Positions 1 through 5,969 of a stretch of DNA of 10,391 bases are shown piece after piece. How positions within the stretch are numbered: position 1 is the stretch's first letter; each line of letters begins with the position of its first letter. Origin of the DNA: an uncultured Bacteroidales bacterium (GTDB lineage Bacteria > Bacteroidota > Bacteroidia > Bacteroidales > F082); the NCBI GenBank assembly GCA_937877465.1, contig CALFIT010000034.1, positions 1 through 10,391 of the forward strand, in the 5' to 3' direction. A program made the translations under genes and the position numbers. Under the pieces are notes generated by a model. It was not told where the DNA came from, ran no database searches, and was given only the letters and a program-made list of their open reading frames with translations.

Positions 1-113
1 GGAGAGATTCTGTCGGAGGCTTATCGGTGATTGGATGCTGGTTGTTTTTTCGGGGGATTGAAATCGCCCGATGAAGTGTTGTCGCCCTTTCAGGGCTTGG
101 AGAAAGTTTTTCA
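1..113. other. Non-coding upstream region with two small palindromes
   Basis: No convincing gene is visible. Two short forward reading frames that enter from the left edge stop at about 61 and 74 and could be the end of an upstream gene, but they are too short to judge. Two palindromes are present: an imperfect one at 51-70 (CGGG/CCCG arms with GAT/ATC inside) and a perfect GCCC-N5-GGGC at 84-96. Neither is followed by a T-run on either strand, so they are not obvious terminators. The stretch could belong to a dispersed intergenic repeat, but a single window cannot show that. Confidence 0.35.
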
Positions 114-143
114 TTGCCGAAACGGAAAAGTTCTTTATATTTG
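114..143 (+). promoter_or_regulatory. Bacteroidota-type promoter for the HNH / methyltransferase-HIT operon
   Basis: TTG at 114-116, a 19-base spacer and TATATTTG at 136-143 match the Bacteroidota primary sigma consensus (TTTG/TTG, 19-21 bases, TAnnTTTG). Transcription would begin near 150, giving a leader of only about 15 bases before the first gene. That would be typical of this phylum, where leaders are often AT-rich and lack a Shine-Dalgarno site. Confidence 0.7.
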
Positions 144-165
144 CAGGATGTAAAACACTCATGTG

Positions 166-1224
166 ATGCTGCCACAAGACGATAAATTGCAAATCAGCCA
201 CTTGTCGAGCGTGTTCAACAACACGACGGCGACTTACAAATTCTATTGGTTTGTTTCCATTCTTGATTTGCTCGTTAAAGAAGGCAAGACCCACATGACT
301 TTTTGGGAAATCATTTCGGGAATGATAGCCGAGTCGTGGTATCCGATCCATTATTTCCGTCTTTCTTTTGGCAAGTCTGATTCTTTGAACGACAGTTCGG
401 TTTGTTTGCAAAAGCAAATGGACATCCCGATAGATGCAAACCAACTTGAGTTGAAAAAGACAATCAACCAAAACTTGGGCGACACCCGCGTGAAGTCGGT
501 GTTGAGAGTGTTTACGAAAAATGTCCCATACAGGTTCTTATCACCTTGGATTACTTACACCTACGATGCTGATGTCGTTGCCAAATCGCAAGTCTTTTAC
601 AACGATTGCCTTTACGCCATCAAAGACAACGCAATAGAAATCAATCCAATATGGAAAGATTATCTTACCGAGCACTATTCTATACTGAGAGATTTCGCAT
701 TTTGGAACCTGACTTTGTTTTTGCAGAAGCGAAATCCGAATGTTCCAGACGTGCCTTCAAAGCTTGTCAAGCCTATCCAACGCGACTCTTTGACCAAACA
801 ACGGAAGTTTTGGAACACCTATATTTCTTCTGTCGGGTCGATGCGTTGCATTTATACGGGCAAGCCCCTACTTTCGGGCAGCTATGATTTGGATCATTTT
901 ATCCCTTGGAGTTTCGTGTCGCACAATCTATTATGGAATCTTCTTCCTGCCGACCCGAGCATCAATTCATCGAAAAGCAACAATTTGCCCGAATTGGATG
1001 TGTTTTTGCGACCTTTCGCCATGCAACATCGGTCGGCTTTGACCGTGTTATATCCCAAGAAACCGAACGACACGATTTTTGAAGACTATTTGACCATTTA
1101 TGATTCTTTGCCTGACTTGTTGCGCCTTTCTGAAGACGACTTCTGCAATGTGTTTCGGAAGACATTTGCTCCGATGGTTCAGATTGCTGAGAATATGGGA
1201 TTTCAATATTGGAGAAAGCTATGA
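166..1224 (+). CDS. HNH endonuclease domain protein, first gene of a coupled pair
   Basis: A 352-residue protein counted from ATG at 166. An in-frame GTG lies just before it at 163, and an ATG at 161 is dead because a stop follows in its frame. The C-terminal half holds an HNH-type (beta-beta-alpha metal) nuclease core: Cys228 with Thr-Gly nearby, the Asp-Leu-Asp-His run at 241-244 followed by Pro247, then Asn258, Asn267 and Lys270. Asp243-His244 would supply metal binding and the general base, and Asn258/Asn267 the remaining HNH positions. The first roughly 200 residues are aromatic-rich (SYK/TYKFYWF-like start) and are a family-specific module of unknown role, perhaps target recognition or partner binding. 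The stop overlaps the next start by four bases (ATGA), so the two proteins are probably made together in matched amounts. Predicted to cut DNA or another nucleic acid; the substrate is unknown. Confidence 0.8.
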   Translation: MLPQDDKLQISHLSSVFNNTTATYKFYWFVSILDLLVKEGKTHMTFWEIISGMIAESWYPIHYFRLSFGKSDSLNDSSVCLQKQMDIPIDANQLELKKTINQNLGDTRVKSVLRVFTKNVPYRFLSPWITYTYDADVVAKSQVFYNDCLYAIKDNAIEINPIWKDYLTEHYSILRDFAFWNLTLFLQKRNPNVPDVPSKLVKPIQRDSLTKQRKFWNTYISSVGSMRCIYTGKPLLSGSYDLDHFIPWSFVSHNLLWNLLPADPSINSSKSNNLPELDVFLRPFAMQHRSALTVLYPKKPNDTIFEDYLTIYDSLPDLLRLSEDDFCNVFRKTFAPMVQIAENMGFQYWRKL

Positions 1225-2099
1225 AAACAAACGAGTTAAAGAACAATCCTCACCTGACCGCCAAAGAACGGACGTCGATTTCGTTTCCTACGCGCTGGCT
1301 CAAACAAAACGACCTGCTGAAAGGCGAGATTTTGGATTTCGGTTGCGGGTTTGGCTTTGATACGGACGAACTCCAAAAGGAAGGTTTCAACATCGTGGGA
1401 TATGACAACTATTATCGTCCCGAATACCCGACAAAGCGTTTTGACACCATCATTTGCAATTATGTTCTGAATGTGCTTGAACCCAAAGAGCAGGCAGAGG
1501 TCTTGATGGAAGTTTCGGAATTGCTCAAGCCAACGGGAATTGCCTATTTCACGGTTCGTCGTGATATAAAACACGAAGGATTCAGAATCCATTATGTCCA
1601 CAAACAACCAACATATCAATGCAATGTTGTGTTGCCCTATAAAAGTCTGTTTCTCAACGAGAATTGTGAGATATACGAATACAAGCACTTCAATAAAACA
1701 GACTACAAAAAGCGATACGAGTTGTCAGGAGGCTGCCCGTTTTGCAAATTGAATCCCAAGGTCGAATTGGTTAGTGAAACTGCTACGGCTGTGGCGTTTT
1801 TTGATGGCTACCCGGTAAGTAAGGGACACACGCTAATCATACCCAAGCGTCATGTAGCCAACTATTTTGATTTGTCGGATGAGGAACAACAAGATTTGTG
1901 GCACATGGTGAATCATTGCAAAGCCATTTTGGAGAAACGATTTCACCCTGATGGTTTCAATGTCGGCATCAATGTGAACCAAGCCGCAGGGCAGAGCGTT
2001 TTTCATGTGCATATTCATTTGATTCCTCGTTACAAAGGTGATGTAGAGAATCCGAAAGGCGGGGTTAGGGGAGTGATAGCAAGAAAACAGTCTTACTGA
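1221..2099 (+). CDS. Fusion of class I SAM-methyltransferase and HIT (histidine triad) domains
   Basis: A 292-residue two-domain protein. The start is ATG 1221, inside the ATGA overlap with the upstream stop; a TTG 12 bases earlier also extends the frame but is less likely. Residues 1-165 form a Rossmann methyltransferase: SAM-binding motif I ILDFGCGFGFD at 37-47, an acidic strand-2 end (GYDNYY), then an FDTIICNYVLNVL strand and a LLKPTG turn. No DPPY/NPPY or PCQ motif is present, so it is not a standard DNA adenine or cytosine methylase. Residues 168-292 form a HIT domain: CPFC at 172-175, PKRH, a GxNxG segment, and the triad His262-Val-His264-Ile-His266 with IPRY after it. HIT enzymes attack the alpha-phosphate of nucleotidyl conjugates (AMP-amines, Ap4A, adenylylated DNA 5' ends). 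A shared substrate for both halves is inferred. The coupled HNH gene suggests work on nucleic acid ends. Confidence 0.85.
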   Translation: MKTNELKNNPHLTAKERTSISFPTRWLKQNDLLKGEILDFGCGFGFDTDELQKEGFNIVGYDNYYRPEYPTKRFDTIICNYVLNVLEPKEQAEVLMEVSELLKPTGIAYFTVRRDIKHEGFRIHYVHKQPTYQCNVVLPYKSLFLNENCEIYEYKHFNKTDYKKRYELSGGCPFCKLNPKVELVSETATAVAFFDGYPVSKGHTLIIPKRHVANYFDLSDEEQQDLWHMVNHCKAILEKRFHPDGFNVGINVNQAAGQSVFHVHIHLIPRYKGDVENPKGGVRGVIARKQSY

Positions 2100-2155
2100 A
2101 AAAGCAATCTTTGAAAAACAGCAGATGTCTATTTTAAACTATACAAAAGAATGAT

Positions 2156-3034
2156 ATGGACTCATTGAATTCTACACAGGAGGGCAACTTGTTTTTGCTT
2201 AAAAAGCAGATAGATTGGTCTTTGCTTACGAATGGCATGACTATCCCCGTAGAGTTTCAACCATTAATGCACTCTTTGTCAGGTGGTAATGTAAGCTTAG
2301 GCGAAAACAGGTCGATTCAAATTATCATTGAAGATCAATTGTATGATGCCACTTTGAATAATGTTGCTTTTGATAGGAACAGATATGCTAATCACAAAGA
2401 TTTGTTGCAAATCAGATATTCCCCTAATTCCAGTATTGCCCATAAGCTACAAGAAGTTTTTTCAGACAGCTATATGTTTTTTTCGACCGAACGACAAAGG
2501 CCCGAAAATTATCATAAACAGATCAAGCTCCCAAAAGACAGGGATGAATATATAGCCTTGTATGCTACAGCAATGCCCAATGTGTTTGCAATAGAATGTT
2601 TCACTTCTTCAGTTGTTATGTCAGTGTCAGAGGCTTTGAAAGGAGTGTCCGAATATGAGTATGAATTTTCTGAATTTGAGCCTTTGTCTGATGCGAAAGC
2701 AACAATAATAAACAAACCTGCGATTCAGAAAGTTAGGCGATTAGATAGGTCGATTGGAGAAAGTTTGAAAAAGCTATATGATTATCGTTGTCAGGTCACG
2801 GGTGAAAAAATAGGGGAGGTTTATGGTGATACCGTAATAGAAATACATCACATTGACTATTTTACAAAATCTCACAACAATGATTCGTCAAATATCATAA
2901 TTCTAAGCCCCAATTTCCATCGAATAATTCATAAAAATAATCCCGTTTTTAACTGGGAAACTTTGTCTTTTGATTTTCCGAATGGGTATCATCAGAGTTT
3001 ACTATTAAATAAGCATTTGAAGGTAAGGCCTTAA
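2156..3034 (+). CDS. Second HNH endonuclease domain protein
   Basis: A 292-residue protein with an HNH nuclease at its C-terminus. Visible residues are Cys212 (CQVTG, without the usual partner Cys), Glu229-Ile-His231-His232, Asn246 within SSNIIILSPNFH, His255 and His259. His232 with Asn246 and His255 fits the His-Asn-His core, as in many McrA-like and restriction-like HNH enzymes. Residues 1-190 are a mostly beta-rich module I do not recognise. In similar proteins an N-terminal domain of this size reads DNA sequence or modification, so target recognition is an inference. The gene lies 56 bases after the methyltransferase-HIT gene on the same strand, with no clear promoter in the gap, so it may be co-transcribed. 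Its base and codon use is more AT-rich than the two genes upstream, hinting at separate acquisition. It shows no close similarity to the first HNH protein outside the catalytic motif. Confidence 0.78.
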   Translation: MDSLNSTQEGNLFLLKKQIDWSLLTNGMTIPVEFQPLMHSLSGGNVSLGENRSIQIIIEDQLYDATLNNVAFDRNRYANHKDLLQIRYSPNSSIAHKLQEVFSDSYMFFSTERQRPENYHKQIKLPKDRDEYIALYATAMPNVFAIECFTSSVVMSVSEALKGVSEYEYEFSEFEPLSDAKATIINKPAIQKVRRLDRSIGESLKKLYDYRCQVTGEKIGEVYGDTVIEIHHIDYFTKSHNNDSSNIIILSPNFHRIIHKNNPVFNWETLSFDFPNGYHQSLLLNKHLKVRP

Positions 3035-3081
3035 TGGCAATTTTGAATAATTATGGTTGGGAATAATTTTTCAAATCTGTA

Positions 3082-3089
3082 ATAATTCA
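3082..3089 (+). promoter_or_regulatory. ATAATTCA box 1 (putative operator, upstream of the -33)
   Basis: ATAATTCA, part of an 11-base direct repeat (TAATTCACTTG, 3083-3093) that recurs 52 bases downstream. It sits just upstream of the -33 element of the XRE-EVE promoter. Autorepression by the adjacent XRE protein is inferred from position and repetition. Confidence 0.45.
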
Positions 3090-3098
3090 CTTGTTTTA

Positions 3099-3129
3099 TT
3101 TGCCAATTAAATTATTATTCCTATTTTTG
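3099..3129 (+). promoter_or_regulatory. Bacteroidota-type promoter for the XRE-EVE regulator gene
   Basis: TTTG at 3099-3102, exactly 19 bases, then TATTTTTG at 3122-3129: a full match to the TTTG-N19-TAnnTTTG pattern. The start point would fall near 3136, inside the second operator-like box, leaving a leader of about 45 bases. It shows that the XRE-EVE gene can be transcribed independently of the HNH genes upstream. Confidence 0.72.
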
Positions 3130-3133
3130 CGCC

Positions 3134-3141
3134 ATAATTCA
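3134..3141 (+). promoter_or_regulatory. ATAATTCA box 2 (putative operator over the transcription start)
   Basis: Second copy of the box, within TAATTCACTTG at 3135-3145, covering the predicted transcription start. A protein bound here would block initiation. Confidence 0.45.
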
Positions 3142-3175
3142 CTTGATATTAAGGGTATTCCCTGTCGCAAATTAT

Positions 3176-3183
3176 TGAATTAT
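3176..3183 (-). promoter_or_regulatory. ATAATTCA box 3, inverted, overlapping the start codon
   Basis: TGAATTAT on the + strand is the exact reverse complement of the two upstream boxes and runs into the ATG at 3182. With the other two it frames the whole promoter and leader. The sequence is AT-rich, so chance contributes, and this copy is the weakest of the three because it shares only eight bases. Confidence 0.35.
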
Positions 3184-4096
3184 GGAAATTAAAACTAAAG
3201 TAAAATTCGTCAGCCTGAACAAGGTGACAGTAGAAACACCGCAAGGTGACCGTTTTACAGTGGGACTCAGTGGAGTAGTCCCAATTGAGCTACAAGAGCA
3301 AGACGCTCAAATCATCGCGTTTCTCTTCGACAAGTACTATCAAGGCGACCCTGCTGTTATCATGGGCTCGATTTATCGGGAAATGTTGCGTTTGGGCTGT
3401 TGGGCGCATCCCTATTGGTATGGCCCAGACCGTAATGATGAGCGAGAACGCGTCGGTGCACAAATTCGTTCGTTACGCGAGGAACGTAATCTTGAAGCAA
3501 AGGATCTGGCTAAATACGCCGATATTGATGCCTCCAACCTTTCCCGTATTGAAAAAGGAAAATTCTCGCCCGGTCTTGATGTCCTATGCAAAATTGCTGC
3601 AGCAATGGACTGCTCCGTGGAAATCATCCCCAATGGAGCCACTCGAAACCATTTCACGGTCTACCGTGCGCCTCGTGCCATCCCTGATGAACATCGGAGC
3701 ATTCTTATTACTGCCAAGCGTTCAACCTTTCTTTTGGCCGAATGCCTTGCCAAATACGGTGAGTTCCATTGGCAGCAGACACGCTTCAATATTAATGTTG
3801 GAGACATCGTTTATGTCTATGTATCTGAGGATCATGAAATCAAGTACAAGATGAGCGTCCAGCATGTCAATGAATCCTATGACCGGTGGATGGTTAAAGA
3901 GGAAGAGTTTTGGGTAAACAAAGGACGCATTCAGGATGAGTTGCAAACCAAGTATGCACTTCTCCGTTTGGTCGCTGTATCCAATTCGGGCAAACTCACA
4001 GAAGAAAACTTAATAAAGCATGGTTTTCTGCGCGCTCCCCAAGGCATTAAGTGTCTTGATGGTGATTTGCTAAAATTTATTGAAAGGAAGTTTTAG
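3182..4096 (+). CDS. XRE-family HTH regulator fused to a C-terminal EVE/PUA-like domain
   Basis: A 304-residue protein in three parts. Residues 1-85 are a small beta-rich N-terminal region of unknown role. Residues 91-147 are a classical XRE/Cro-type helix-turn-helix: VGAQIRSLREERNL, DLAKYADID, SNLSRIEKGKFSPGLDVLCKIAAAM. Residues 172-304 resemble an EVE/PUA-like fold, with VGDIVYVYVS at 206-215, a following IKYKMSVQHV strand and a C-terminal L..x.NLIKHGFLRAPQG segment. EVE-type pockets in other proteins bind modified bases in DNA or RNA, so this could be a transcriptional sensor that responds to modified nucleic acid. Its own promoter is ringed by repeated ATAATTCA boxes, consistent with autoregulation. 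The next gene starts two bases after its stop, so it presumably controlled that CoiA-like gene. The HTH call is firm; the EVE call is from motif spacing only. Confidence 0.75.
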   Translation: MEIKTKVKFVSLNKVTVETPQGDRFTVGLSGVVPIELQEQDAQIIAFLFDKYYQGDPAVIMGSIYREMLRLGCWAHPYWYGPDRNDERERVGAQIRSLREERNLEAKDLAKYADIDASNLSRIEKGKFSPGLDVLCKIAAAMDCSVEIIPNGATRNHFTVYRAPRAIPDEHRSILITAKRSTFLLAECLAKYGEFHWQQTRFNINVGDIVYVYVSEDHEIKYKMSVQHVNESYDRWMVKEEEFWVNKGRIQDELQTKYALLRLVAVSNSGKLTEENLIKHGFLRAPQGIKCLDGDLLKFIERKF

Positions 4097-4098
4097 CG

Positions 4099-4293
4099 AT
4101 GGGTGCCTTATTAACTCGTGCGTGGGATGAGAACAAGGTTTTCGTCCGCGTTGATGATGTACCCAGTGGAGCATCATGCGGTTGCTTTTGCCCCATCTGC
4201 GAACAGCCTCTCATTGCTAGAAAGGGACTGAAGGTAGTGTTTCACTCAGTGTGTCCGAAGTCTGTGGACTTCAGGGATGCGGTGCAAAGTTAG
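4099..4293 (+). pseudogene. CoiA-like zinc-ribbon protein, N-terminal stub cut off by the insertion sequence
   Basis: Begins two bases after the XRE-EVE stop, so it was the second gene of that operon. Only about 52 residues are native. They contain AWDENKVFVRVDDV and the start of a zinc ribbon, CFCPICEQPLIARKG with Cys31-x2-Cys34, which resembles the N-terminus of CoiA-family competence/nuclease proteins, where this ribbon precedes a nuclease domain. From residue 53 on the reading frame is inside the left terminal repeat of the IS256-family element and ends after 12 further codons. The expected nuclease part is absent both here and beyond the right end of the element. The stub could still be translated, but it is unlikely to keep the parent activity. 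Family assignment rests on a short segment and is tentative. Confidence 0.55.
4257..4281 (+). repeat. Left terminal inverted repeat of the IS
   Basis: Starts GAAGTCTGT and aligns with the reverse complement of 5683-5705: nine identical bases, then CTT(C/T)AGGG and TGCG with small gaps. Its first 16 bases are also a self-contained hairpin, GAAGTC-TGTG-GACTTC (4257-4272), which the right end lacks. Confidence 0.7.
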
Positions 4294-4502
4294 ACAAATA
4301 TTTTCATTTCAATCATTGGTTTTAAAAAAGATCAGTAATTTTGTACTGCGGCTGGACGAGGAAACGGGCTCTGCTGGGGAGCAACCCGTCAGCAACAAGG
4401 CCGCGCCTACACTGAAAGCAGTGAACGTGGAGGGCCGTCTGTGATGGGCGGCCTCCGCTGTATTCAGGAAGGCTGTTTCCGCTAAGAAAACCCGTTGCGT
4501 CG
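4282..4502 (+). other. Non-coding, hairpin-rich tail of the IS; possible structured RNA
   Basis: This lies between the transposase stop and the left end and holds no credible reading frame. The first 60 bases are AT-rich and include TAATTTTG at 4336-4343, which fits a TAnnTTTG -7 box on the + strand, though a TTG at 4316-4318 is only 17 bases away. Directly after it comes a GC-rich run of stem-loops: ACGGG/CCCGT with inner TGCT/AGCA (4364-4389), CACTG-AAAG-CAGTG (4410-4423), a long stem GTGGAGG/CCTCCGC continued by CCG/CGG (4427-4458), and GGAA/TTCC (4467-4480). It may be a 3' untranslated structure of the transposase message or a separate RNA. I cannot assign it to a known RNA family. Confidence 0.45.
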
Positions 4503-5657
4503 TCAAGGGAACAGCGTCTTGTCGGTGGTGATTTTGGGCAGTATCCTGTCGAAGGCCTTGTGTTCCATCGCGACGCTTCCCAGCAGCGTAAGGACAGACT
4601 CCTCGTTGGGCATGGCCGTCCTCATGCGAGTGACACGGCGGAAGTCGCGGTTGAGCCGCTCTATCCAGTTGGTGGTGTAGATCATGCCCTGTATCTCCGG
4701 CGCATAGTTGAGGTAAATCAGGTGTGACTTGTAGTCGGCATTGTCACGCAGTGACTTGAAGGAGCGGTAGTCCTTGCCCCATTTGTCGCACAAGCTCTGC
4801 CACCGTTTCCATGCCGCTTCAACCGTGTAGTCGCGCTGGCCTGTGCGGAACACGTCACGAAGGTCCTCGGCCAATGCCGCCTTGTCGCCATGCCTGACCC
4901 TGGCGAGCATGTTGCGCTTGAGGTGCGTCACGCAGCGCTGGAGCGGCGTTCCGGGGAACTTCTTCCCAACCACTGTATCCAGCCCTGTGATGCCGTCAGC
5001 CACCATCAGGCCTATACGTTGCACACCGCGCTCCTTCAGCTCGTCGAATATCCCGCCCCATCCTGTCGCACTCTCCACCGGCATGTTGAAGATGCCGAGC
5101 ACCTCCCGTGTGCCCTCGTCGGTTACCGCCAGGGCGACGTAGAACGCCTCGGTCGACACGGACTTGCTGCGGTGGATCTTGATGTGGACGCAGTCCACGA
5201 ACACTATGGGGTAATACGCATCGAGGCCGCGCTCCAGCCACTGGTTGACCTGAGAGCGCACACTCTCGACCATCCTGCTGATGCTCGACTTGGAGTAATG
5301 CTGGCCGTAGATCTCGTCGAAGACGTCGCCCACCTGCTCCTGTGTCAGTCCCTTGGTGTAGAGGACGCCTGCGAGACGGTCGCATTCCTCCTCCTGGTCG
5401 CGAAGGATGGCCAAAATCCGGGGGTGGAAATTCCCGTAACGGTCGCGGGGGATGCGGAACTCAAGTTTTTTCCCATGCCCGTATGCGTGTCCGGGACGGT
5501 ATCCGTTCCCCTTATCCCCTTGATTCTCTGACAGAAACTCGCCTCGTTCGGCGACCATCATACTCTCAATCATGATCTCCAGCAAGTCATGGAGACCATT
5601 TTCTTTCTGTGCATGCTTGCACATTAGCTCAGAAATTTGTTCCTTTGTAAACTTCAT
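4503..5657 (-). CDS. IS256-family (Mutator-type) DDE transposase
   Basis: A 384-residue transposase, full length for the family and with no frameshift. The catalytic triad is visible: Asp155 in VFVDCVHIKI, Asp221 in VADGITGLD and Glu333 in TNWIERLNRDFRRVTR. The family hallmark Cys242-x2-His245 lies in RCVTHLKRN. The N-terminal 130 residues contain the helical DNA-binding part (SISRMVESV) and the GYRPGHAYGHGKKLEFRIPRDRYG segment typical of this family. It moves the element by a cut- or copy-out DDE reaction acting at the terminal repeats. The start at 5657 is 26 bases inside the right repeat, after an AT-rich leader. The gene points opposite to the CoiA-like stub and in the same direction as the small secreted-protein and TPR-CHAT genes to the right. 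All key residues are present, so it is probably active. Confidence 0.95.
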   Translation of the reverse strand: MKFTKEQISELMCKHAQKENGLHDLLEIMIESMMVAERGEFLSENQGDKGNGYRPGHAYGHGKKLEFRIPRDRYGNFHPRILAILRDQEEECDRLAGVLYTKGLTQEQVGDVFDEIYGQHYSKSSISRMVESVRSQVNQWLERGLDAYYPIVFVDCVHIKIHRSKSVSTEAFYVALAVTDEGTREVLGIFNMPVESATGWGGIFDELKERGVQRIGLMVADGITGLDTVVGKKFPGTPLQRCVTHLKRNMLARVRHGDKAALAEDLRDVFRTGQRDYTVEAAWKRWQSLCDKWGKDYRSFKSLRDNADYKSHLIYLNYAPEIQGMIYTTNWIERLNRDFRRVTRMRTAMPNEESVLTLLGSVAMEHKAFDRILPKITTDKTLFP

Positions 5658-5682
5658 TTTTAGTCTGTGTTTTAGTGTTTAA

Positions 5683-5705
5683 CGCACCCTAAAGATACAG
5701 ACTTC
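5683..5705 (-). repeat. Right terminal inverted repeat of the IS
   Basis: The reverse complement reads GAAGTCTGT, then ATCTTTAGGG and TGCG, matching the left end with a few mismatches and gaps. The exact outer base is uncertain by one or two positions because no target duplication fixes it. Confidence 0.68.
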
Positions 5706-5706
5706 T

Positions 5707-5739
5707 GGGATTGGTCCGCATTGGCCAATCCCTTTTTTT
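5707..5739 (+). terminator. Rho-independent terminator immediately outside the right end of the IS
   Basis: GGGATTGG pairs with CCAATCCC (5707-5714 with 5725-5732). The stem is extended by CC/GG inside around one bulged T, giving a GCATT loop, and is followed by seven T on the + strand. It is oriented to end + strand transcription, so it was probably the terminator of the truncated XRE-EVE/CoiA-like operon or of a lost gene. From 5740 to 5914 I see no gene: a 79-codon frame starting from TTG is not protein-like. Confidence 0.7.
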
Positions 5740-5914
5740 ACAACTCAACGTGCAGACACACTTTTTGGAACAGTATCTTTACTTGTGTTTTAGATGGTTG
5801 AACTTTTGTTTGTTTGAACTTGTTTGCCTTTTAATGACGGGCTTTGGGAAAAGTAACCTCGTTCTGGAAACTTTTTTCGAAGATTTTTCTAAAACACTGG
5901 AAATGAAACAAAAA

Positions 5915-5946
5915 AAAGCAGAGAGCAAAACCACGCTCTCTGCTTT
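5915..5946 (-). terminator. Rho-independent terminator of the small secreted-protein gene
   Basis: A perfect 12-base stem, AAAGCAGAGAGC with GCTCTCTGCTTT, around an 8-base loop, with a run of A at 5910-5917 that is a U-tract in the - strand transcript. It lies 24 bases after the stop of the secreted protein. The stem ends in TTT on the + strand as well, so some bidirectional function is possible. Confidence 0.85.
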
Positions 5947-5969
5947 ATGAGATTTTTCAAAGCCTAAGA

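Larger units (their letters stand above)
4257..5705 (-). mobile_element. IS256/Mutator-family insertion sequence, about 1.45 kb
   Basis: The element is bounded by imperfect inverted repeats that both begin GAAGTCTGT (4257 rightward, 5705 leftward). It carries one intact transposase on the - strand. Its length fits the family. It is clearly more GC-rich than the DNA on both sides, indicating recent arrival from a different background. IS256-family elements normally leave 8-9 base target duplications. The eight bases left of 4257 (GTGTGTCC) and right of 5705 (TGGGATTG) do not match, so one flank has probably been rearranged or deleted. The left insertion point truncates the CoiA-like gene. A weak promoter-like TATCTTTA lies on the - strand within the right repeat (5690-5697). 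Confidence 0.85.

Noticed and set aside
51..96. Palindromes near the left edge as terminators of an upstream gene
   Set aside because: Neither stem is followed by a T-run in the direction of transcription on either strand.
606..887. 93-codon frame inside the first HNH gene
   Set aside because: It overlaps the well-supported HNH frame and has a composition typical of an out-of-frame translation.
1221..1720. The methyltransferase as the modification half of a classical restriction-modification system
   Set aside because: Only the SAM-binding motif is present; the catalytic DPPY/NPPY or PCQ motifs of DNA methylases are not found, and the domain is much shorter than usual type II methylases.
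4843..5575. Several long open frames opposite or out of frame with the transposase
   Set aside because: They are shadows produced by the GC-rich coding sequence of the transposase; their translations have no domain features and the transposase frame carries the full DDE motif set.
4249..5714. Target-site duplication of the IS
   Set aside because: The bases flanking both ends were compared at several possible boundaries; only short three- or four-base coincidences such as GTCC were found.
5711..5950. 79-codon open frame on the + strand right of the IS
   Set aside because: It starts at TTG inside the terminator stem, runs through the - strand gene's terminator, and its translation is a low-complexity Leu/Phe/Cys run without any recognisable motif.
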